From contig JBAXNR010000057.1 in assembly GCA_037133675.1 (NCBI GenBank), positions 1 to 28,123 on the forward strand: a stretch of DNA of 28,123 bases, in the 5' to 3' direction. The position numbers and the translations under genes were made by a program. Within the stretch, counting starts at the first letter, position 1. Every line of letters begins with the position of its first letter. Below the pieces are notes generated by a model that was not told where the DNA came from, did not search any database, and worked only from the letters and a program-made list of their open reading frames with translations. Origin of the DNA: UBA4132 sp037133675 (GTDB lineage Bacteria > Pseudomonadota > Gammaproteobacteria > Methylococcales > Methylomonadaceae). Of this stretch, positions 6,514-14,692 are shown one piece after another.

Positions 6514-9470
6514 ACGCTTAACAACTTCGCAAACTCACCAGCGGGTATAGGTTTACTACAGAAATAACCTTGATACATATCACAGCCATGTTCGCGTAAA
6601 AAGGCTAATTGCTCAAGGTTTTCTACGCCTTCTGCTAACACTTTAAAGCCTAAATGATGCCCCATTGCAATAATAGTGGCGGCGATTGCCATATCACTTT
6701 GTGAAAAGGGAATATCGTCAATAAAGGATTTATCGATTTTTAATATATCTAAGGGGAAAAATTTAAGATAGGACAAGGAGGAATAGCCTGTACCAAAATC
6801 ATCAATAGCAAGGTGTACGCCTTGATTGTGCAAGTCATTGAGAATAGTCATGGCTTGTTGTTGATTGTTCATCAAGCCACTTTCGGTGATTTCCAATTCT
6901 AAATACTGAACAGGAAAGCCTGTGTCATGCAGTACCTCTGTCACCAGTGCGTTAATATCGCAGTGACTAAATTGATAGGGCGAGACATTCACTGCCAGTC
7001 TAATTGCGGGCAGTCCTTCATTCAGCCATTGCTGCCCTAGCCGACAAGTCTCGCGTAGTACAAATTCACCGAGGGCGAGAATCAGCCCTGTTTCTTCCGC
7101 AATAGGAATAAACCGAATAGGCGGAATAAAGCCGAGAACAGAATCATGCCAACGCACTAAGGCTTCCGCACCGACAATGCGATTACTGACTATATCAATT
7201 TGCGGTTGAAAATAGACTTGTAATTCTTGTTGTTCAAGCGCGTGGCGTAAGCGATTTTCTAAGGCAAGACGTTCGCGGGCTTTTTGAGTTAATTCCTCAG
7301 AAAAATAGGCAAAACACCCACGCCCCGAATCTTTAGCCTGATACAGTGCCTTCGCTGCATTATCCATCAAGGTTTCTACACTGTTGCCGTGTTCGGGATA
7401 AATGGCAATACCAATACTGGCACCGATAGTCACATTCTGATGTTGGCACAGGCTAAATGGTCGCGTTAAGTCGTGAATAATTGCGTTGGCAATTCGCACC
7501 ACCGCTTCATATTGATCAATATCCTCCATCAATATCACGAACTCATCGCCGCCTAACCGTGCTGATGTATCGATTTCACGCAAGTGAACCTTAATACGTT
7601 CTGCCACTTGTCGTAATAATTCATCGCCCACACTGTGTCCGAAACCATCATTAACAACTTTAAATTTATCTAAACCCAGCATTAACACGGCTATTTGCCT
7701 GCCTGTTCGATAATTGACATCAATCGCGTGTTCAAGACGTTTATCCAATAGTCGGCGATTAGGTAATTGGGTCAACGCATCATAAAAAGATAATTGATGA
7801 ATGGTTTCTTCTGTCACTTTGCGGTCAGTAATATCGATAAAGGTTGCCACATAATGCGTCACCTCAGCGTTTTCGTTTTTTACGGCGGTGATAGTCAGCC
7901 ATTCTGGATAAAGCTCACCATTTTTACGTCGATTCCACAGTTCACCTTGCCATGATCCCGTATTTTGTATGCTTTTCCATAACGAGATATACAGTGCTTT
8001 ACTCTGTCGCCCTGAATGCCATAAACGTGGTGTTTGTCCAACGACTTCAGCCAAACTATAGCCCGTAATCAGAGTAAATGCCTTATTCACGTTAAGAATA
8101 ACTTCGTGGGCATCGGTAATGAACATTCCCTCGTGCGATTCAAACACGGTGGCAGCAATACGCAGTTTGGTTTCTGCCAGTTTGCGTTCGGTGATGTTTT
8201 CATGACTGACCACCACGCCGTGGCGCGTCCCTATTAAGGGCATCACACTCATGTGAAACCAACGTTGCTCGGTGGGCGAATGACACGGATAGTCTAAATT
8301 AAAGCTGTCATGCGTGCCTGCTAATACCGCCCGAATACCCTCCTGAACGGTGTTGACTTCATCGCCATTCGGTTGATCCAAGGCTTTTTGGCATATTGTT
8401 AAATAATTCACCCCCAACATATCGCCACTGGTTTTAGGTAAATCATTGTCTATACCAAATTGTTTCCATGCCTTATTGACGGCAATAATCATTCCTTCGG
8501 AATCTAATACCGCGATATGCCAAGGCAGTGAATTAAGAATACTGTTGGCAAAGGTTGCACTATCGTGGAGTTGTTGTGCGATGCGTTCACGTTCGGCTGA
8601 GAAAGCGGACACCAACATAGTCACAACCGAAAGCGTGACCATATACGCCCATAATTCTGCAATACGCAAATGTAGATTTTGATCGATAAAAGGCCCATGA
8701 CCTGTGGCAAGTGCAAAAGCGGCACACGCTGACAGTGTCAATGCAGTGACCGCCGCAGACCAAGCACCTAGACGCATTGCAATCCATATCACCATCAGCA
8801 CAATCAACGGTGCCAAAAGAATATGCCCGATGGGATACGCGGGAATAGTGATCCACGCCAAACAGACAGCCACCACCACCAATAACGCGGCTAATAATTC
8901 TTTGCGTTGTCTGCCGCGCAGCAAGCGCGTGAATTCGTCACGGTCAAAAGTGATTAAAGCCATGCCGCCAACGATTACTCCGACAGTATCGCCTAACCAC
9001 CATGTCAGCCAAGCCCAACCGACTGCTGACAACGGCAATAAACCGCCCATTATTAGCACCGCCACGCCGCCAGTGGCACTGACCATCATACTAAAAGCAC
9101 CAGCCGCGACAAATATTGGTATATCACGCCAGCTTGAGATGTGATAATTGAATTGCCAATGCCGCAACAGGGCAACGGCTAATAAGGGGGCGAGTGTGTT
9201 ACCAACCGATATGCCAAAAGCGATGAAGACAGATGAACCAATGGCAAGATTGACCGCGAATGCCCCCAGCCATACTGCCCACACATACCGATAACCCCAG
9301 CGAAACAGAGCCGCCACCGCAATACCCGTGGGAAGCCAGATTAGTGTTATGTTAGAACCAATGATGGAGAGTTCCAGACCCAGACGCGCAGTAATGAAAT
9401 AGGTGAGCGCGATAATAATCAGACGGCTTGCAATAAGGGTCTTACTAACCGTTTCAGTCTGGGTATTCAT
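6510..9470 (-). CDS. MASE1-PAS-PAS-GGDEF-EAL cyclic-di-GMP protein
   Basis: This 986-residue inner-membrane protein both senses and acts on cyclic di-GMP. Residues 10-290 form a multi-helix MASE1 sensor. Two PAS domains follow at about 305-425 and 430-555, the second with the usual ITGYSLAEVVGQTPRLWHSG stretch. The diguanylate cyclase domain has an intact GGDEF at 640-644 and an upstream inhibitory RxxD site (REID). The phosphodiesterase domain begins with EAL at 769-771 and keeps DDFGTGYSS and LKIDKSFI. Both halves therefore look catalytically competent, and the net activity cannot be predicted. The start is supported by AAGGAAG upstream of the ATG. The TAG stop lies inside a palindromic repeat. 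The gene appears to be a single transcription unit. Confidence 0.95.
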   Translation of the reverse strand: MNTQTETVSKTLIASRLIIIALTYFITARLGLELSIIGSNITLIWLPTGIAVAALFRWGYRYVWAVWLGAFAVNLAIGSSVFIAFGISVGNTLAPLLAVALLRHWQFNYHISSWRDIPIFVAAGAFSMMVSATGGVAVLIMGGLLPLSAVGWAWLTWWLGDTVGVIVGGMALITFDRDEFTRLLRGRQRKELLAALLVVVAVCLAWITIPAYPIGHILLAPLIVLMVIWIAMRLGAWSAAVTALTLSACAAFALATGHGPFIDQNLHLRIAELWAYMVTLSVVTMLVSAFSAERERIAQQLHDSATFANSILNSLPWHIAVLDSEGMIIAVNKAWKQFGIDNDLPKTSGDMLGVNYLTICQKALDQPNGDEVNTVQEGIRAVLAGTHDSFNLDYPCHSPTEQRWFHMSVMPLIGTRHGVVVSHENITERKLAETKLRIAATVFESHEGMFITDAHEVILNVNKAFTLITGYSLAEVVGQTPRLWHSGRQSKALYISLWKSIQNTGSWQGELWNRRKNGELYPEWLTITAVKNENAEVTHYVATFIDITDRKVTEETIHQLSFYDALTQLPNRRLLDKRLEHAIDVNYRTGRQIAVLMLGLDKFKVVNDGFGHSVGDELLRQVAERIKVHLREIDTSARLGGDEFVILMEDIDQYEAVVRIANAIIHDLTRPFSLCQHQNVTIGASIGIAIYPEHGNSVETLMDNAAKALYQAKDSGRGCFAYFSEELTQKARERLALENRLRHALEQQELQVYFQPQIDIVSNRIVGAEALVRWHDSVLGFIPPIRFIPIAEETGLILALGEFVLRETCRLGQQWLNEGLPAIRLAVNVSPYQFSHCDINALVTEVLHDTGFPVQYLELEITESGLMNNQQQAMTILNDLHNQGVHLAIDDFGTGYSSLSYLKFFPLDILKIDKSFIDDIPFSQSDMAIAATIIAMGHHLGFKVLAEGVENLEQLAFLREHGCDMYQGYFCSKPIPAGEFAKLLSV

Positions 9471-9533
9471 TGTACACTTCCTTTTTGAATGATAGGACGC
9501 TCGATAGTCTGTCGCTATTTTTGCGAAAGCCCA

Positions 9534-9585
9534 GTAGGGTACGCTGTGCGTACCCTTGATTTAACGGTATGCACAGCAACCCTAC
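9534..9585. repeat. Palindromic repeat element (GTAGGGT family)
   Basis: The left arm at 9534-9555 begins GTAGGGTACGC and is itself a hairpin: GGGTACG pairs with CGTACCC around CTGTG. The right arm at 9566-9585 reads, on the minus strand, GTAGGGTTGCTGTGCATACC, so the two arms are imperfect inverted copies. The element sits upstream of the GGDEF/EAL gene start and abuts the broken end of the CHAT remnant. It looks like a non-autonomous REP- or MITE-like unit. Confidence 0.65.
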
Positions 9586-9872
9586 AAGACTTAGCAGCTT
9601 TCTTTGAACTGTTTACCGATAGCGTAGAATGCGTGGTATTAAATGCCTGTTTTTCTGATGTGCAGGCAGAAGGCATTGTAAAACACATTCCTTATGTCAT
9701 AGGCATGAGCAAAGCTATTGGCAATCAAGCCGCGATTGAATTTGCGGTGGCTTTTTATGATTCTTTAGCCTCTGGTGAACATTATGAAAGAGCGTATAAA
9801 GTTGCTTGCAATGCCATTGCATTAGCAGGTATTTCTGGACATCTTATTCCTCAGCTTTTCAAAAAAGGCTAG
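9585..9872 (+). pseudogene. C-terminal remnant of a CHAT-domain protease
   Basis: The reading frame from 9585 encodes the last part of a CHAT (caspase-HetF-associated) domain: VVLNACFSD with the probable catalytic cysteine, then PYVIGMSKAI, AAIEFAVAFYDSL and YKVACNAIAL. CHAT proteases need a His from an upstream HG motif. That half is missing, and no start codon lies near the beginning of the homology. The open frame can be traced back to an ATG at 9489, but residues before the homology are encoded by a palindromic repeat and resemble no protein. I read this as a gene cut away at its 5' end. The stop overlaps the end of the convergent Rieske gene by four bases. Intact relatives often carry effector-associated or repeat domains in conflict systems. 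Confidence 0.7.
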
Positions 9873-10234
9873 GCTGACGGAGTTAAATGCTTTTCGGCAA
9901 AATAAAGAGTTCCGTCAATTTCTTCTAAACGTAGTGCTTGTAAACGTTGCCCTAGACACACAGGGCTTTGACATTCTCCCGTTTTGGGATCAAAGATGAA
10001 TCCGTGCATGGAGCAACGTAGATATTTCCCTGTTTCATCAAAAACGGCATCTTGTTCGCAATTTAACGGGCGGTGCATGTGCATACAGTGATTGATGTAC
10101 GAGTATGCAATGCCTTCAAAAGCGAAGACAATGGCAGAAGTCGGCAGATTTTTAAAATGAATAGCGCGGATTAAAAAAGGGGTTTCGTCGAGTTCACGAC
10201 GGGTACACACGGGTTGACGGGGTCGCTTTGTCAT
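9869..10234 (-). CDS. Rieske [2Fe-2S] domain protein
   Basis: This 121-residue protein is essentially a stand-alone Rieske domain. The cluster ligands are Cys50 and His52 (CMH) and Cys74 and His77 (CSMH), followed by GFIFDPKTGEC. The layout fits NirD-like or ferredoxin-type Rieske proteins, which pass electrons to oxygenases or reductases. No signal peptide or membrane anchor is seen, so it is probably cytoplasmic and soluble. No oxygenase or reductase subunit is adjacent, so the redox partner is unknown. It converges on the CHAT remnant. Upstream lie gene remnants rather than an operon partner. Confidence 0.85.
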   Translation of the reverse strand: MTKRPRQPVCTRRELDETPFLIRAIHFKNLPTSAIVFAFEGIAYSYINHCMHMHRPLNCEQDAVFDETGKYLRCSMHGFIFDPKTGECQSPVCLGQRLQALRLEEIDGTLYFAEKHLTPSA

Positions 10235-10277
10235 GACTATCCTTTTTTAAGGGTTGTTGGGTTAGTAATTACACACT

Positions 10278-10433
10278 TTATTCTAGCATTGTTAACCACG
10301 CATTCAGTCGGTCTGGTATGAGGTCTTTTTGATTTTCTTGATCTAACACTAGACCAATAATCTGTTCATTGACAACGGCTTTAGATGCTTTGAATTCATA
10401 CCCATCGTTAGTTTTTTTGTTTTTCTTTGGATA
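10278..10433 (-). pseudogene. C-terminal remnant of a flavodoxin
   Basis: On the minus strand about 50 codons remain, reading DGYEFKASKAVV, then IIGLVLDQENQ and DRLNAWLTMLE before a TAA at 10278-10280. This pattern (GYxFxASKAxx, GLxLDxxNQ, DRxxxW) is the C-terminal end of long-chain flavodoxins, FMN-binding electron carriers. An in-frame TAA just upstream of 10433 ends the open frame, and I found no FMN-binding N-terminal part in the next 150 bases. The stretch is therefore a degraded or truncated copy. It lies in the 533-base gap between the Rieske and HIT genes. Confidence 0.65.
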
Positions 10434-10605
10434 AGGTTAACACTTTTTCGGTATTTTAAGTTAGTGTGTTCTATTTAGTACAGCCACATCAATTATCAAA
10501 TGGGCGTTGTCATTTTATTATGCTGAAGAATCAAGAGTTTCATCAAATTGACTCTGCAATAGAATCGATAAAGGTTTGTCATGATTAGCATTACTGGAAT
10601 TATTT

Positions 10606-10748
10606 ATGAACTGCCCAAACTGTGATAACAATATCAGTATCGAAGACTGGCAAGATGATGAACCGTTATTTGAATGCCCTTAACTTTGCCGAATGGGTGC
10701 AACTGTTTAGGATGCCAAGATGACTACCGCTACCCCCGTATTCCGTAA
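10606..10748 (+). pseudogene. Broken small zinc-ribbon protein
   Basis: An ATG at 10606 opens a frame encoding MNCPNCDNNISIEDW and further to ECP, then meets TAA at 10681. Reading on in the same frame gives LCRMGATV before a second stop at 10708. A shift in frame then gives QDDYRYPRIP and a TAA at 10746. Together these look like one short protein with two CxxC knuckles (CPNC and CPxC), now interrupted by two stops and a frameshift. The family is not recognised. The 160 bases between this and the flavodoxin remnant hold nothing I can name. Confidence 0.45.
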
Positions 10749-10767
10749 GCTCTATATGGACTTGCTT

Positions 10768-11187
10768 TCACTTCATATAATTTACAACTAAGCGTGTTTT
10801 TAGGCAGTTAATTTGTGCTGTGATTTGTGTTTCTGTGTAAGGTACGGCAGGGAACTTTCCCCACACAGGTGCGGGCCACGCGCTATCGGTTTGATAACGC
10901 ACGATGTGATGAATGTGTAATTGGGACACCATATTACCGATATTAGCAACATTCATTTTATCGGCGTTAAACAGCACAGCTAGGTGTTCGGCAAGATAAC
11001 AGGATTCTTCCATCAATAAGCCACGTTGAGCTTTATTTAGTTGATACAGTTCGCTAACATCAGCAATTTCTGGCACTAAAATAAACCAAGGATAGCGGCT
11101 GTCATTCATCATTAGTAACCGACATAACTCGAAGCGTCCTATGCTAATACAGTCTTGTTGTAGGCGTGGGTGTAATTGAAAACTCAT
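10768..11187 (-). CDS. HIT-family nucleotide-binding protein
   Basis: HIT proteins are small dimeric nucleotide hydrolases or transferases. The histidine triad is at 91-95, written HIHHI (His91, His93 and His94), followed by the family stretch DSAWPAPVWGKFP. The 139-residue length and the N-terminal motif RYPWFILVPE near 31-40 match the proteobacterial HIT subgroup. The triad spacing differs from the textbook HxHxH pattern, but I believe this is usual for the subgroup. The substrate is unknown. It is divergent from the His-rich membrane protein gene, with an AT-rich perfect inverted repeat in between. Confidence 0.85.
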   Translation of the reverse strand: MSFQLHPRLQQDCISIGRFELCRLLMMNDSRYPWFILVPEIADVSELYQLNKAQRGLLMEESCYLAEHLAVLFNADKMNVANIGNMVSQLHIHHIVRYQTDSAWPAPVWGKFPAVPYTETQITAQINCLKTRLVVNYMK

Positions 11188-11231
11188 AGTAATAAAAATA
11201 TCTTGAAAGTAAGGCTGGGATTAGTTTAACG

Positions 11232-11252
11232 TATTATTTTACAAAAATAATA
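11232..11252. promoter_or_regulatory. AT-rich perfect inverted repeat between divergent genes
   Basis: TATTATTTT at 11232-11240 and AAAATAATA at 11244-11252 form a perfect 9-bp inverted repeat around ACA. It lies between the HIT gene start and the strong ribosome binding site (AGAGGAGG, 11263-11270) of the membrane protein gene. It could be an operator or part of an AT-rich promoter. Because it is so AT-rich, chance is possible. Confidence 0.3.
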
Positions 11253-11274
11253 ACAATAATTAAGAGGAGGCTTT

Positions 11275-12324
11275 ATGTCTGCACCAACCCTGTCAATACA
11301 AGAACTACCCCAAGAAGCGCGTAGAATAGCGGTATCATTTCGGTTGTTATTGGGGCTTTATGCGATTATTCCGCTGTGTGTGTTGCTACAGTTGCTGGAT
11401 AGTTGGTTTTGGCAAGGCGCATTACAAGCAAGTTTACCCAGTAGCCCGACGCATTTGTTACTGTTTCAAGTTATTTTCGGTACACCGCATATCATTGCCA
11501 GCTCTATTTTACTGGCGAGTAATCGTGACTATCTCACCGTGTATCAATCAAAATTATTGTGGATGACCGCCGCACTAGCCATATTTTTTGGTGTGGGTAG
11601 TTTGTTTATTTCTTATCGGGTATTTTATGTGTTGGTGGCAGCGTGGACAGTTTACCATGTTCTTAAACAGCAACACGGGGTTGCACGAGGTGTTTGTCGC
11701 TTGCCAGATTGGGCGTTTTATTTGTTATTGTGGCTAAGCGTCACTGCTGGATTAGTTGTTTATATAGGTATTTTTTTAAAAAATAGTTTGGATGTGCAGC
11801 AGGTAATTTGGATTAAGAGCATTGCAGGTACGTTGTGTGTTGCCTTGATATTCAGTGCCTTCTATTGTCAACGTTATGTGAGTACCGCATTTGGTCGCTG
11901 GTTTTTATGGTGCAATGTGCTATTGGTATTAAGTAGTTTTTATCTTTATGTTCAGCAATATTATTTCTTCGCGATTCTTGTCCCGCGCTTGGTACACGAT
12001 GCTACTGCCTATATTTTTTATGTGACTCACGATTACAATAAACACCAGCAGCAGCCGCAAAACTTTATTTACCGTGCTGCCAAATATTGTCGAGTATCAA
12101 TTTTTGTGGTGTTGCCCGTCTTATCATTTTTTCTGGCGTTTGTATTGCAAGCGTATGGTGATGACGTGGTTAGCTATCTCACTCAAGTTATATTTGGCAT
12201 AGAAATTCGTAAAGCCATTACCTTAGGTTTACTTGGTTATCTGGCGTTAATGCACTATTACACAGAGGCATTTACTTGGAAACAAGATTCACCTTATCGT
12301 CAATTTATTAGTTTTGTAAAATAA
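11275..12324 (+). CDS. Histidine-rich polytopic membrane protein
   Basis: I cannot assign this 349-residue protein to a named family. It has about eight hydrophobic segments, so it is an inner-membrane protein. Conserved-looking polar motifs sit at segment ends: FGTPHI near residue 68, VYHVLKQQHGV near 126, RLVHDATAYIFYVTHDYN near 241, and LMHYYTEAFTWK near 324. The repeated histidines and the HDxxAYxFYxxHD pattern suggest metal or heme binding inside the membrane, as in di-iron membrane oxygenases, but this is only an inference. The start is fixed by AGAGGAGG. The next gene, a phosphatase, starts 60 bases later and may be co-transcribed. Confidence 0.7.
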   Translation: MSAPTLSIQELPQEARRIAVSFRLLLGLYAIIPLCVLLQLLDSWFWQGALQASLPSSPTHLLLFQVIFGTPHIIASSILLASNRDYLTVYQSKLLWMTAALAIFFGVGSLFISYRVFYVLVAAWTVYHVLKQQHGVARGVCRLPDWAFYLLLWLSVTAGLVVYIGIFLKNSLDVQQVIWIKSIAGTLCVALIFSAFYCQRYVSTAFGRWFLWCNVLLVLSSFYLYVQQYYFFAILVPRLVHDATAYIFYVTHDYNKHQQQPQNFIYRAAKYCRVSIFVVLPVLSFFLAFVLQAYGDDVVSYLTQVIFGIEIRKAITLGLLGYLALMHYYTEAFTWKQDSPYRQFISFVK

Positions 12325-12383
12325 GTAATCGCGGATTCAAGCGTTACAATACCCACTACCAAATTTCTCAAACGGTTAGTAAT

Positions 12384-12869
12384 ATGGAAAAAATAAAAGT
12401 TCTCTTCGTGTGTATGGGTAATATTTGCCGATCACCAACCGCAGAAGGCGTTTTTACCAAACTGGTCAACGAAAAAAAGCTAGACCATCGGTTTATCATT
12501 GATTCGGCTGGCACTCATGCCTATCACATTGGTGAACAACCTGATTTACGCTCACAAAAAGCTGCCGCTGAACGCGATATTCAATTAAGCCATTTACGCG
12601 CTCGCAAAGTCGTGATGGGCGATTTTGATGATTTCGATTTTTTACTGGTGATGGATGATGAAAATTATGCCGCGCTGATTAATGCCTGCCCTGCCTCACA
12701 CAAGCATAAAGTGCAGTATTTTCTCGACTACGCGCCACAGCTAACAGCGCGTGAAGTTCCCGATCCTTACTATGGTGGCGAATATGGTTTTGAACGGGTA
12801 CTGGATATGATAGAAGCCGCTTCAACGGGGTTTTTAATCAGCTTACAATCATCAAAACGCATAGGTTAA
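12384..12869 (+). CDS. Low-molecular-weight protein tyrosine phosphatase
   Basis: This 161-residue cytoplasmic enzyme removes phosphate from tyrosine. The P-loop CX5R is Cys10 to Arg16 in VCMGNICRSPTAEG, directly after the first strand. The general acid loop is DPY at 127-129, followed by a glycine pair and YGFERVL. Length and spacing are normal for the family. In bacteria such enzymes are often paired with a tyrosine kinase in capsule or exopolysaccharide loci, but no kinase is visible here. The dienelactone-hydrolase gene starts four bases after its stop, so the two are very probably co-transcribed. Confidence 0.93.
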   Translation: MEKIKVLFVCMGNICRSPTAEGVFTKLVNEKKLDHRFIIDSAGTHAYHIGEQPDLRSQKAAAERDIQLSHLRARKVVMGDFDDFDFLLVMDDENYAALINACPASHKHKVQYFLDYAPQLTAREVPDPYYGGEYGFERVLDMIEAASTGFLISLQSSKRIG

Positions 12870-12873
12870 TCTC

Positions 12874-13593
12874 ATGGCAATCGTATCAAACACAATCAGT
12901 TACATGGACGGCGACGTGGTATTGGAAGCATTTTTCGCTTTTGATGATGCTATTTCAGCCCGCAAACCCGCTGTTTTAATCAGTCATGCGTGGGCAGGAC
13001 GCGATGAATTTGCCAATGACAAAGCCAAAAAACTGGCAGAATTGGGCTATGTCGGTTTCGCACTGGATATGTACGGCAAAGGTATCTTAGGCACAACGCC
13101 TGAAGAAAATTCCAAATTAATGCAACCTTTTATGCACGATAGAGCTTTGCTACAACAGCGTATTAAGGCGGCATTATTGGCTGTCAAACTCTTGCCTTGG
13201 GTGGATGACAGCAAAATCGCCGCGATTGGTTTTTGTTTTGGTGGACTGTGTGTACTGGATTTAGCCAGAACAGGCGTAGATATAAAAGGCGTAGTCAGTT
13301 TTCATGGTTTGCTGAACGCAGCAGATAATATTCACTCTATCCCCATTAAAGCCAAAGTATTAGCCTTGCACGGTTATGATGACCCAATGGCTTTACCCGC
13401 ACAACTGACTGAATTTCAAAATGAAATGACTAAAGCAGGTGCAGATTGGCAAGTGCATAGTTATGGTCAAACCATGCACGCATTCACTAATCCTGTGGCT
13501 AATGATCCCAATTTTGGCACGGTTTATAAGTTTGAAGCAGATAAACGCTCTTGGCTTACCATGCAAAACTTCTTAACGGAAATCTTCGCCTAA
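12874..13593 (+). CDS. Dienelactone hydrolase family protein
   Basis: This is an alpha/beta hydrolase of 239 residues in the dienelactone hydrolase family, with a cysteine nucleophile. The elbow GFCFGG places Cys121. Asp169/Asp170 in HGYDDP and His202 in MHAFTNP complete the probable triad. HAWAGRDEF near 38 and ALDMYGKG near 63 are typical of the subgroup. The natural substrate is unknown, since no catechol pathway genes are nearby. No signal peptide is seen. It starts four bases after the phosphatase gene, and a hairpin follows its stop. Confidence 0.92.
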   Translation: MAIVSNTISYMDGDVVLEAFFAFDDAISARKPAVLISHAWAGRDEFANDKAKKLAELGYVGFALDMYGKGILGTTPEENSKLMQPFMHDRALLQQRIKAALLAVKLLPWVDDSKIAAIGFCFGGLCVLDLARTGVDIKGVVSFHGLLNAADNIHSIPIKAKVLALHGYDDPMALPAQLTEFQNEMTKAGADWQVHSYGQTMHAFTNPVANDPNFGTVYKFEADKRSWLTMQNFLTEIFA

Positions 13594-13612
13594 GTTCGTT
13601 ATTCGTAACTCA

Positions 13613-13653
13613 ATAAGATGAGCTTCATACTACTTACCCGATACTCATCTTAT
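13613..13653. repeat. Perfect 10-bp inverted repeat between dienelactone hydrolase and HAD genes
   Basis: ATAAGATGAG at 13613-13622 pairs exactly with CTCATCTTAT at 13644-13653 across a 21-base loop. It lies just after the hydrolase stop. No T-run follows, so its use as a terminator is uncertain. It could also be an operator for the HAD gene beginning at 13704. Confidence 0.4.
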
Positions 13654-13703
13654 CGTGTTATGTTCATATTCCTAAGGTTGCTGTATATCACGAGATTTTA
13701 ATC

Positions 13704-14399
13704 ATGCCTCAACACCCTATAAAGCTACTAGCATTAGACTTAGACGGCACATTAGCCGCAATAAACAGCCAAGTGTCTAATGAAACCATTGAGTTACTTG
13801 AGAGTATTCAAAAAAAAGGCATCACCATTGCTATTTTATCGGGTAAGCCCACTGCTTATTTAACAGGTTTAGCTAGACAGTTAGGTATAAAAGATATTAT
13901 TCTTTCTGGTGAAAATGGTGCAGAAGTTCAATTTGGTTCAAGCTACCCACCGAAACAGTTTTATTGTTTGTTAGAAAATAAACCGAATTATTCAGACGTA
14001 ACAAACTATTTAGAAGCCAAGTATAAAAATGCTATTTGGCTACAACCCAATAACGCCAATTTTTCTGTGTTTGCTAAGCAACGCATCCTAGAAGACATCA
14101 ATGTATTCTTTGCCGACTATATCAAAGACAAACCGCAATTAATTAAATATTTTCATGCCGATTGTGTTGAATTAGTTGATAAATCTATTTCCAAAGGCAA
14201 CGCGTTGAATTTTATTGTTAATAAATTAAATATTAATTCATCAAATGTTTGTGCTATTGGTGATGGAGATAATGATATTGAATTGTTACAACAATCCAGT
14301 ATTAGATTGTCAATTAATAAGCCGCTGGCTGTTGATAACTTACAGGTTTTTGAATCTATAGAACTTGCTTTAACCCATACTATTGACGAGTACCTATAG
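13704..14399 (+). CDS. HAD-IIB phosphatase
   Basis: This 231-residue HAD-superfamily phosphatase has motif I DLDGTL with Asp12 and Asp14 and motif II ILSGK near residue 48. A Lys near residue 177 (SISKGNAL) fits motif III, and motif IV is GDGDND at 186-191. The cap lies between motifs II and III (class IIB, as in Cof and sucrose-phosphatase-like enzymes). A sugar-phosphate or phosphoglycolate substrate is plausible but not shown. It is the last ordinary metabolic gene before the toxin-antitoxin and restriction island. Confidence 0.85.
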   Translation: MPQHPIKLLALDLDGTLAAINSQVSNETIELLESIQKKGITIAILSGKPTAYLTGLARQLGIKDIILSGENGAEVQFGSSYPPKQFYCLLENKPNYSDVTNYLEAKYKNAIWLQPNNANFSVFAKQRILEDINVFFADYIKDKPQLIKYFHADCVELVDKSISKGNALNFIVNKLNINSSNVCAIGDGDNDIELLQQSSIRLSINKPLAVDNLQVFESIELALTHTIDEYL

Positions 14400-14479
14400 A
14401 ATAAAAAATTTGGCAAGTGCTAAAAAATAATAAGTAAATTGTTAAGCATAAATTTTCAGGCATAACTAGAAGCTTAACC

Positions 14480-14692
14480 TTGTTCCAAATACCTGAAAAC
14501 TTTTGTTCATCTACTTATATTATCGGCGCAATGTGGCATTTTGTTATTTTAGAAAAATTAGGCAATAATAAATATCAATACTTCGTTTCTCAGAATTTTG
14601 ACAGTATGAGAATAGACGATTTAAAAGCGATTTATGCACATTTGTTATTTGTAAAAAATGAGATTATAAAATTGGCTAATGAAACTAAATAA
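14480..14692 (+). CDS. Small unknown protein overlapping mntA start
   Basis: I do not recognise this 70-codon frame. It begins at a TTG, and the first in-frame ATG is at 14531, which would leave 53 residues starting MWHFVILEK. The sequence is aromatic-rich at the start and ends in an amphipathic helix. Its last 14 bases overlap the ATG of the MntA gene, which suggests translational coupling or a truncated gene fused to the operon. No clear ribosome binding site precedes either start, and an in-frame stop lies at 14435-14437. It may be the tail of a larger lost gene. Confidence 0.35.
   Translation: MFQIPENFCSSTYIIGAMWHFVILEKLGNNKYQYFVSQNFDSMRIDDLKAIYAHLLFVKNEIIKLANETK

Noticed and set aside
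9489..9584. N-terminal 32 residues of the frame leading into the CHAT remnant
   Set aside because: They are encoded by flanking sequence and a palindromic repeat, and do not look like protein.
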